Of a stretch of 64,000 nt of DNA, positions 57,738 to 64,000 are shown one piece after another. A program made the position numbers and the translations under genes. The stretch covers positions 124,001 to 188,000 of the forward strand of contig JACJYV010000003.1 of assembly GCA_020635905.1 (NCBI GenBank), in the 5' to 3' direction. The DNA comes from Bacteroidia bacterium. GTDB taxonomy: Bacteria > Bacteroidota > Bacteroidia > J057 > JADKCL01. The number at the start of each line of letters is the position of its first letter. Position 1 is the stretch's first letter. The notes under the pieces were generated by a model. The model was not told where the DNA came from and searched no databases. It was given only the letters and a program-made list of their open reading frames with translations.

Positions 57738-57935
57738 CGAAAAAGCCAGCACAACCCCAAATTATGTGTGCGATTTATCCAATATGAGGCTTTTTTAAAG
57801 AAGATTTCCCTAAAGGTGACCTCGAAAAACGATGAAGATCAAAGCGGACGCAGGTGAGGGAAGCGCAGTTTACTACCGTAAATGAGCATTTCTGAACCAA
57901 GTCCAACGCAGGGATTCGAAGTTTTAAGAGGTTCC
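57738..57935. other. Spacer between response regulator and beta-barrel gene
   Basis: About 200 bp without a protein-like frame. It holds the upstream region of the response regulator. No clear terminator for the beta-barrel gene was seen. Confidence 0.35.
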
Positions 57936-58778
57936 CTAAAATAGGTTCAGGATAATTCCAATGTTGATGCCCGCCCCACTGTAAGGTGATTTGGTGGAAA
58001 GGTCTTCCAGAGGAGAATTGGTATCCGGGTTGGAGTTGAAATCAGGGTTATTGGAACTGTTTGAAATCTCGTCCTGGAAATTTGTGTACCGGTCGATGGT
58101 ATTCAGATTGTCCAGCAAATCCTGCCCGTTGGTGGTGTATTCCGTAACTTCAGCCGTTTTGGACTTGATTTTCAGGCTCACCGCTTCGATCTCGGCAAAA
58201 ACAGAGATCATGTCGTTGATGGGATAAAACACCCCGATTGCTCCCTGAAATCCAATGGAAAGCGAGCCCTTGTTGGCGATCTTCTGGTAGTTGGTAAAGG
58301 TCTGGCCCCCAAAAACGGTGGCCACACTCACCTCCTGGTAGGTAGTGCCTATAATGGGCAATACGGCCCCTACCCTGCTGTACACCTGTACGCCCTCGGT
58401 TCCACTGCGCAACATCAATGCAGGCGCCAGTTGCAACTGACGGGTATAGGCATCCACATTGACTTCTGTGCCGGGTGCGATTTGCTGGAAGGCCGTAATG
58501 CGGCTGCTCATGAGCCAGGTCACTCCAAGTTCCACTCCAAAATGCTCATTGATCCACCAGCCAGGAGCCACATTGAGACGCAATCCGCCCCCAAGGGTGC
58601 CGTAAACGTTGTCGTTGTAGATATTTCCACTGGTATCCGCAAACTGAGATATTTCCAGCACGTCTTTGGAAACAGGCACGGCAAAACCGCCACCTACCCT
58701 GACTGAAAATCCCTGGGCCTGCATGGAAGCGGCGCTGAGCAGGGCGAAAAAAAGGAGAATTGAGAGTTTGAGTTTCAT
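57936..58778 (-). CDS. Outer-membrane beta-barrel protein
   Basis: 280 residues with a signal peptide (1 to about 21, ...ASMQAQ) and alternating hydrophobic/polar strands, with glycine-rich turns (VRVGGGFAVPVS, GTLGGGLRLNVAPGW). The C-terminus is IGIILNLF with a terminal Phe, as expected for barrel insertion. A Ser/Asn/Asp-rich insert lies at about 225-265. It resembles OmpW/OmpA-like eight-strand barrels; specific function unknown. It is a monocistronic unit on the minus strand. Confidence 0.8.
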   Translation of the reverse strand: MKLKLSILLFFALLSAASMQAQGFSVRVGGGFAVPVSKDVLEISQFADTSGNIYNDNVYGTLGGGLRLNVAPGWWINEHFGVELGVTWLMSSRITAFQQIAPGTEVNVDAYTRQLQLAPALMLRSGTEGVQVYSRVGAVLPIIGTTYQEVSVATVFGGQTFTNYQKIANKGSLSIGFQGAIGVFYPINDMISVFAEIEAVSLKIKSKTAEVTEYTTNGQDLLDNLNTIDRYTNFQDEISNSSNNPDFNSNPDTNSPLEDLSTKSPYSGAGINIGIILNLF

Positions 58779-58869
58779 AATGAATCCGATTTTGAAGGGA
58801 ATTTACAAAAAATACAGCCTTCAGACAGAGTTAAGGTCAATTTTTCGATAGAAGCAGGGATTTACTCTG

Positions 58870-59454
58870 TCAATCTGCCTTGCGTTCGAAATCGGCGCGG
58901 AAGTTTTCGGGGAATTTACCTTTATAAGGAGCATAAACACTCACGATGTGTTCCATATCCTGGTTGAAATTTCCCGTAGGATGGAATAATTCGGCCACCC
59001 CGGCGGTTTTGGTGGCGTAGTCGAGGTAGCCCAGACCAATGGGGACTTTGGCGGTCATGGCTACCCAGTAAAAACCTGTTTTCCATTTTTCCACCAGTTT
59101 CCGGGTGCCTTCAGGAGAAACAGCAATCACCAGATCTTTCCTTCCTTCAAATAATTCGGCCATGGCCTCCACGTAGCTTTTGCGGTCCTGGCCCGGCACT
59201 TTGGGGCTGCGGTCGATCCCAATTCCGCCCAGAGCGCGAAACAGGCCCCCAACCGGGAAGACCATCCACTCTTTCTTGATGGCAAATTTGAGCGGAATTT
59301 TCAGGATGGAAAAAGCCGCGGTCATGAAAATGGTGTCCCAGTTGCTGGTGTGCGGGGCGGCCACCATCACACATTTATTGACCCCCGCAGGCAGGTTTTT
59401 TTGATTTACTTTCCAGCCTTTGAGGCGAAATAAGAGGCGAAATATCCAGATCAT
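58870..59454 (-). CDS. Lysophospholipid acyltransferase (PlsC-like)
   Basis: 194 residues. The acyltransferase motif I HTSNWD (His35, Asp40) and motif III EGTR (115-118) are present, with GIGIDR between them. The reaction is transfer of an acyl chain to a lysophospholipid or related acceptor at the inner membrane. The reading frame is open much further upstream, to 60240, but that part is antisense to the YheT-type hydrolase. The start is therefore placed at ATG 59454 (MIWIFRLLFRLKGW), which gives the normal length for this short family. It is divergent from the hydrolase with 57 bp between them. Confidence 0.88.
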   Translation of the reverse strand: MIWIFRLLFRLKGWKVNQKNLPAGVNKCVMVAAPHTSNWDTIFMTAAFSILKIPLKFAIKKEWMVFPVGGLFRALGGIGIDRSPKVPGQDRKSYVEAMAELFEGRKDLVIAVSPEGTRKLVEKWKTGFYWVAMTAKVPIGLGYLDYATKTAGVAELFHPTGNFNQDMEHIVSVYAPYKGKFPENFRADFERKAD

Positions 59455-59511
59455 AGCCTGCAAGTTAACCCAGAAATTAATATTTATTTCGCATTTTATT
59501 AATTTCGCCCA

Positions 59512-60486
59512 ATGCCTGTTATTGATTCCACCTTCCGCCCCCCTATCTGGCTGAAAAATGGTCACACCCAAACCATCTGGCCGGCCCTGACCCGCAAAGT
59601 AAATGCCCCTGACTATGTGCGGGAGCGGATCGAGTTGCCTGACGGGGATTTTGTGGATCTGGACTGGTCGCGGATTGGGTCGCGGCGACTCGCGGTGGTG
59701 CTGCACGGGTTGGAGGCCTCGGCCTACGAGCACTATATCATGGCTTTGGTCAATGCGCTCAATAAACGGGGTTGGGATGTGCTGGCCATGAATTTCAGAA
59801 GTTGTTCGGGCGAACCCAACCGTAAGTGGAGCGGTTACCACAGCGGGCATACCATTGACCTGCACCATGTGATTAATCTGGTTCTCGAACGCGAAGACTA
59901 CGACACGCGGGTGCTGGCAGGATTCAGTCTGGGGGGAAATGTGAGCCTGAAATATGCAGGCGAACAGGGCGAAGCTTTGCTTGGCAAGCTGGATGCGGTG
60001 GCCGCGGTGTCTGTACCCATTCATCTTTCCTCCTGCGCCGCCAAAATTGGCAAGACCTTTGGCGGAGTTTACAACCGTCGTTTCCTGGGCTATTTCAAGG
60101 AAAAACTCCAAACCAAAGCCCATCTTGCTCCCGATCCCAAAATCGTGGATCAGATCATGGGTCTGACCCTCCTTACCGACTTCGACGACCTCTACACGGG
60201 CCCCGTCCATGGCTTCAAAGACGGGGAAGATTACTACCAAAAAAGCAGTTCTTCAGGGTTTCTGGAGGGAATCAAAATCCCAACCCTGCTCCTGAATGCC
60301 CTGGACGATCCTTTCCTCACGGATTATTGCTTCCCCAAAGAGCTGGCCCCAAAAACGCCCCATTTCTATCTGGAAGTCCCAATCAAGGGTGGACATGTGG
60401 GCTTTGTGCCCTCAGGTTCCCGCCGGGAATACTGGACTGAGAAACGCGTGCCCGACTTCTTTGCCGAGATTTTGGGATTGGATTAA
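59512..60486 (+). CDS. Alpha/beta hydrolase, YheT family
   Basis: 324 residues. The N-terminal FRPPIWLKNGHTQTIWPAL is the YheT/ABHD1-3 hallmark. Catalytic candidates are Ser139 in GFSLGGN, Asp266 in NALDDPF and His295 in GGHVGF. The oxyanion region is LHGLEASAYEHY, and MNFRSCSGEPNR is also typical. Family members are lipases or esterases of unclear substrate. Divergent to an acyltransferase, so a role in lipid remodelling is plausible but only inferred. Confidence 0.92.
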   Translation: MPVIDSTFRPPIWLKNGHTQTIWPALTRKVNAPDYVRERIELPDGDFVDLDWSRIGSRRLAVVLHGLEASAYEHYIMALVNALNKRGWDVLAMNFRSCSGEPNRKWSGYHSGHTIDLHHVINLVLEREDYDTRVLAGFSLGGNVSLKYAGEQGEALLGKLDAVAAVSVPIHLSSCAAKIGKTFGGVYNRRFLGYFKEKLQTKAHLAPDPKIVDQIMGLTLLTDFDDLYTGPVHGFKDGEDYYQKSSSSGFLEGIKIPTLLLNALDDPFLTDYCFPKELAPKTPHFYLEVPIKGGHVGFVPSGSRREYWTEKRVPDFFAEILGLD

Positions 60487-60984
60487 TGGGATTGAGAATT
60501 TCCTTTCTTTGGGAAATTTTCTCTTCCAGAGGTTAATTTAGGAGTGATATCCGGGTATCCTTTATGCACATGTTGCCAACACAAGCAGGCATAATTTTCC
60601 ACAGGGCTTGACATTAAGGGGGAGAACGGGTAATTTATGGTCAGATTCAATTGATCTTTGAAAGAAAATATCTGTTCCTTCGGGAACATTCAAGATATCC
60701 CACACAATTTGTCCCGTTATATTAACCTAACACGTTAACTATTGGTGTACTACTTAGTCAGGTAAAGACAGGCCTTAACCCGATTCATCGGGTCTTCCTC
60801 GGAAGTCAACATTGGAAGTCTGCGTCGGGCGGGGTCTCCATAAGTATTATTCGAGGTTAATTTTACCCTCGATGGATTGTGTGGTTTTTTTGTTTTAATG
60901 ACTTCGAAACTTTATAATTGAAAAAAAGAATCTCCCAATAGGTCTTTTCAGGCAAGTTACATATTAAAAGATGCAATGCTGGAG
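60487..60984. other. Intergenic region at the edge of the AT-rich block
   Basis: About 500 bp without a convincing gene. It holds a perfect 7-bp inverted repeat with a 2-nt loop (ACCCGAT-TC-ATCGGGT, 60778-60793) and a second hairpin TCGAGG/CCTCGA at about 60848-60869, the latter some 15 nt before a T run on the plus strand. Base composition shifts to AT-rich from about 60900. Confidence 0.45.
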
Positions 60985-61953
60985 TTAATTAATCTCCTCA
61001 GGCACTAACCTGTCGTAAAAATCCTTTAATGAAAATAAGTTATTCCTATCCTTTTCAATTGTTAGATACCTTGAAAGAAGGCTGCTATATCCCGACTCCC
61101 TGTCATCATTTGCAAATGAAATTTGAACACTTGGCTTTCTTCCATTTTGCTTATTTAGGTTGGGAAGGATTTTCAAAAAGATTGTTCTATCTCTATTTTT
61201 GATCAAAGCAAAGGGTACAGGCTCTTTTAGATCTTCAACTGAGTTTGGCGATAGGTAAAAGAACAATGACATTTTCGAAAACTCAGAATTTTGGTCCTTT
61301 TTTGACATAAAATCCTTTACAAGAAGTTTCAATTCATTCTTTTCTTTATTTCTTCCTTTACTTCTTAAAATTTGAGGGTTGATAATAATAATTCGCTTAA
61401 TAACTACCCCATCCTTTACTGCACGTAAGTTGTAATCCAAAAATTCATTATCTCCAACATTATCCTTGGACCAGAATTCTAAATTTGACAAAGTAATATA
61501 TTCGTCCCCCATTTCTAATGTCATAAGCACACTTCCAAATATATACCGTAGGTAACTATAAGTACTTAATGATTCCAATATCCAATTTCCAGCCCGAATA
61601 TTTTTTAATTTGTTCAGTTCTGTTTTTAGTCGCCATTGGATTAATTTCAATTTATATGGATTCTCTTCAGAAAATATCCCATTTATCTCTTTTGTAATAT
61701 CCTTTAACTGCTCCAATAAATCCAAATGTAAAATTTGAGTTTTTGATTTTTCTTTTTTTGCCTTGTCTAAAATTGAAACCAAAATTGTGAATATTAAAGA
61801 AATAAGGATGAATCCAAAGTGAGCTTTCAATCCCCTTCCTTGAAGGCTAATTACACCAAAATAATCTCCTGTCTCAAGGAAGCCCCAGATTACTGAATAA
61901 ACTGCGAAAAATGTTATAACAGGGAATTTGATCTTGCTATAAATCGTTTTCAT
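60985..61953 (-). CDS. Unrecognised two-helix membrane protein
   Basis: 322 residues. Two transmembrane segments lie near the N-terminus (about 11-28 and 45-62), separated by a short loop and followed by a Lys-rich, partly coiled-coil stretch (about 63-115). The cytoplasmic part (about 130-322) has an alpha/beta look, with GDEYITLSNLEFW and VVIKRIIIINPQI. This part resembles, by eye, EYWITTSPSETYIW and KMYRFFIIPRE in the protein at 62625. Lys/Asn-rich codon use and low GC differ from most of the window. It could be a sensor or effector; no function is claimed. Confidence 0.75.
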   Translation of the reverse strand: MKTIYSKIKFPVITFFAVYSVIWGFLETGDYFGVISLQGRGLKAHFGFILISLIFTILVSILDKAKKEKSKTQILHLDLLEQLKDITKEINGIFSEENPYKLKLIQWRLKTELNKLKNIRAGNWILESLSTYSYLRYIFGSVLMTLEMGDEYITLSNLEFWSKDNVGDNEFLDYNLRAVKDGVVIKRIIIINPQILRSKGRNKEKNELKLLVKDFMSKKDQNSEFSKMSLFFYLSPNSVEDLKEPVPFALIKNRDRTIFLKILPNLNKQNGRKPSVQISFANDDRESGYSSLLSRYLTIEKDRNNLFSLKDFYDRLVPEEIN

Positions 61954-61999
61954 ATTGTAGTAATTTCCTTTATTTGGATTCTTGGAGAACGATACTCGT

Positions 62000-62497
62000 T
62001 TAGGCCACGTTCATTGGAAAGGGACTTAATATTTCGATTCCAAACCGCATGGCAACAATCTTTAGCTTTTTGACGTCAATGATGGGATTATTGGGGATTT
62101 CGAGGGATTTTGCTTGCTCACTCATCTCAACCACAAAGCTTTCAAACTCACCAGGAAAAGTCTCCAACAGTATTCTTGCAGGATTGTTTCCCAAAACCTT
62201 AAAAGCATGGGGAACACCTTTTGGTAGGAAAACACTTTCATTGGGTCCTTTGTCAAACCTTTCTCTCCCAACCACAAATGACAAATTTCCATCAAGAACG
62301 TAAATCACCTCTGCTTCCTTGGAATGAATATGATAAGGGGATTCACTACCAGGGGCAAGAAATTGTTCAATTAAGGTAAAAGCACCATCAGTCATTTGTC
62401 TTGAAATCCGGACAAACGTTAAGGTTCTCAGGAACCAATAGGGCTTGTTTTCCGAAAATTTCATTTTTGTTTCTTTGCACGTTTCCATAATCACCAT
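62000..62497 (-). CDS. Cupin-domain protein
   Basis: 165 residues with a single cupin domain. Motif 1 is PYHIHSKEAEVIYVLDGNL (two His and a Glu as metal ligands) and motif 2 is PNESVFLPKGVPHAF (His). It is a small metal-binding barrel protein such as a dioxygenase-, isomerase- or sensor-type cupin; substrate unknown. The first ATG at 62497 gives a short extra N-terminus; ATG 62464 (MKFSENKPYWF) may be the true start. It lies between two unrecognised genes on the same strand with gaps of 46 bp and about 130 bp, in AT-rich DNA. Confidence 0.85.
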   Translation of the reverse strand: MVIMETCKETKMKFSENKPYWFLRTLTFVRISRQMTDGAFTLIEQFLAPGSESPYHIHSKEAEVIYVLDGNLSFVVGRERFDKGPNESVFLPKGVPHAFKVLGNNPARILLETFPGEFESFVVEMSEQAKSLEIPNNPIIDVKKLKIVAMRFGIEILSPFPMNVA

Positions 62498-62624
62498 TTA
62501 TTATTCTTAATGGATTACGATCAAATTGGTATTTTTAGCTAAGAGAAACTGGCTAAAATTTATCTTGATTTCACCCTTTTTGGGCAAATTCTTATAGAAA
62601 TCGAGTATTTTTTAAAAAGTGGAA
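62498..62624. other. Short AT-rich spacer upstream of the cupin gene
   Basis: Non-coding and AT-rich; it presumably holds the cupin promoter and the 3' end region of the gene at 62625. No clear -7 box or terminator hairpin was recognised. Confidence 0.3.
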
Positions 62625-64000
62625 TTATTTGCCCAAATATGAAACAGAAATAGAAAATAGCTGATCTTTACCCTTTTTCTCCTCTTCTGTTGCAGGTCTG
62701 CAGGTAATATGAGTGACTGGGCATGGCTTGGATTCAGGATTAAAATCAAATCTCCAATAAAGATTGGAGTTCTTGGTTAATCCAAAAAAATGATTATCAT
62801 AATCTTGGTTAAGTAATTCTTCAGGTGTTAAAAAAATTTCTGACTCTGAATTTTGACCATAACTTTCCCAATGGTGATGGATTATTTTTTTCCCCTCCTT
62901 GGACAGAGTATCCATTAGCTGTAAACGCAATACTGCTTTGTCTTGGGTATTAAGGTTAATATTTTTCGTTTTTTCTCGTGGAATGATAAAAAAACGATAC
63001 ATTTTAGATCTTGAGGCTTTAAGATTTTTCGAAATTTCCCTAACAATTTCATCCCCTTGGTCTTTCCAAATGTATGTTTCAGATGGAGAGGTGGTAATCC
63101 AATATTCCTCATTTTTATCTTTTCTAACCATTCTTCTGTAAAAGTCCTGAATTTCAAAATAATGATTTACCTTAAATACTAATTTTGAGTTCATTTTATC
63201 AGTCCTGGCAACATAAGGAGAGCGATCTTCTGACAAGCCTAAGGGCGACTGGATGGTATTAAAGATATTTTCAAGCCATTCTTTGTGATGGCTCAATAGT
63301 CCATAGGCAATAACTTCAAAATAGTTTTGACGAAGGGAGTAGATTGCATTTTCAACAATTTCAATTTTTAATTTTGATATCCAAGAACTTAAATTGGAAA
63401 ATGATTCACAATTTGATGGAGAAATTATTCGCTTTGGTTGATTTATCTTCAAAAACTCAAATATCAATTCCTCATTTGGTTCCAAACCTAAAGCTCTGAA
63501 TAAGGGGAACTTTTTGATGAATTTGTCAATCCCTTCTTCTGGAATACAATTTAATTTTCTTAAAACTTCATACCCCGTACTTGGACGTCCCCCATTTGAA
63601 TGACTAAAGCTGTCATAAATTCCTATAATAAGTTCCGCGTCTGGTCTTGCCAAAAATCGAACGTGTAACTTATTAATTAGGTTATTGATATGTCGCAGAT
63701 TAATTTCGAAAGTAGGGGTTTGTTGCTCAAATGAAAAATTAATGTCCTCATTAGAATCGAGAATCCATTTCCTTTTATCAAGGGAGAAGTATTCGATTTG
63801 GTGATTTCCATTTAAGCTAAAATCAAATCTAATCAGGTTTCTTTGAACCATTGGGTCCTTACCTGTTTCATTAGAATCTAAAAAGTAAGCCGCCCAATAG
63901 CCATTAAAGTTCTGAAGTTCATCATTCTTACCCAAAGATTTAGAGGCAGGTTTACCTTTGAGTTGGTGCAAAATTTCGTTTTTATTGAGAAACACCAAAA
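62625..64000 (-). CDS. Unrecognised protein, 5' end outside the window
   Basis: At least 457 residues. The frame is open to the window edge, and the first possible start here is only a TTG at 63998, so the gene very likely begins beyond it. The protein is soluble, with no membrane helix. A middle region (GGRPSTGYEVLRKLNCI ... SSWISKLKIEIVENAIYSL) is followed by a C-terminal part (about 280-457) with FYRRMV, EYWITTSPSETYIW and KMYRFFIIPRE, which resembles by eye the C-terminal part of the protein at 60985. No catalytic motif was recognised. Low GC and many Lys, Asn and Ile codons suggest a different origin from the left side of the window. Confidence 0.72.
   Translation of the reverse strand, partial: LVFLNKNEILHQLKGKPASKSLGKNDELQNFNGYWAAYFLDSNETGKDPMVQRNLIRFDFSLNGNHQIEYFSLDKRKWILDSNEDINFSFEQQTPTFEINLRHINNLINKLHVRFLARPDAELIIGIYDSFSHSNGGRPSTGYEVLRKLNCIPEEGIDKFIKKFPLFRALGLEPNEELIFEFLKINQPKRIISPSNCESFSNLSSWISKLKIEIVENAIYSLRQNYFEVIAYGLLSHHKEWLENIFNTIQSPLGLSEDRSPYVARTDKMNSKLVFKVNHYFEIQDFYRRMVRKDKNEEYWITTSPSETYIWKDQGDEIVREISKNLKASRSKMYRFFIIPREKTKNINLNTQDKAVLRLQLMDTLSKEGKKIIHHHWESYGQNSESEIFLTPEELLNQDYDNHFFGLTKNSNLYWRFDFNPESKPCPVTHITCRPATEEEKKGKDQLFSISVSYLGK

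Noticed and set aside
59455..60240. Upstream extension of the acyltransferase reading frame to 456 residues
   Set aside because: It is antisense to the YheT-type hydrolase, has no acyltransferase homology and the 194-residue form has the normal family length.
60778..60793. Attachment site of an integrated element
   Set aside because: Only a short hairpin at the edge of the AT-rich block; no integrase, tRNA or matching direct repeat is visible in the window.

Overview
The window looks like a chromosomal segment of a gliding, type-IX-secretion bacterium of the Bacteroidota, probably Saprospiria (Lewinella/Haliscomenobacter-like); the class is an inference. Evidence: several type IX secretion (T9SS) C-terminal sorting domains of types A and B, a PorP/SprF protein with a PorE-like OmpA partner, the bacillithiol enzyme BshA, a DUF4856-imelysin-HTTM-TonB receptor cluster, and promoters of the TAnnTTTG type. 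No rRNA, tRNA, CRISPR array, transposase or phage packaging gene was seen.

Left part (1-7.1 kb): a minus-strand operon (small membrane protein, lolD, recQ, glycosyltransferase running off the edge), a plus-strand leucine-rich-repeat protein, then bshA with a small membrane protein. A 27-bp tandem repeat and one copy of a ~158-bp structured intergenic repeat lie at 5.08-5.34 kb; a second, inverted copy lies at 49.95-50.11 kb.

Centre (7.1-43.1 kb): 36 kb holds only three giant secreted proteins. Two minus-strand paralogues (7089-22001 and 22637-34927) have a signal peptide, a Cys-rich head, thousands of residues of tandem repeats, phage-tail-fibre modules, an S74 (endosialidase-type) intramolecular chaperone with its Ser/Lys pair, a coiled coil, a Cys-Cys pair and a T9SS sorting domain. 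The shaft is collagen-like Gly-X-Y in one and an Ile@a/Asn@d coiled coil in the other. They read as self-processing homotrimeric surface fibres exported by T9SS. The first copy is broken by frameshifts in two scrambled zones. In one of these, bases of a unique segment are interleaved in order with collagen repeat, which points to a hybrid consensus of length variants rather than to true gene decay. Divergent from them is a 2568-residue subtilisin-like protein with MAM and 14 tandem PKD repeats.

Right-centre (43-50.7 kb): an alpha/beta hydrolase, a tightly coupled T9SS triplet (type-B-sorted adhesin, PorP/SprF, PorE-like), a DinB-family protein and one unknown gene.

Right (50.7-60.5 kb): a four-gene iron-uptake-type operon with a clear promoter. 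A perfect 9-5-9 inverted repeat overlaps its predicted start of transcription. The same repeat sits just upstream of the next gene, an orphan NarL/LuxR-type response regulator, suggesting one metal-responsive regulon. A beta-barrel protein, an acyltransferase and a YheT-type hydrolase follow. The last ~3.5 kb is visibly AT-rich and carries two unrecognised proteins that seem to share a domain, flanking a cupin; this may be acquired DNA.
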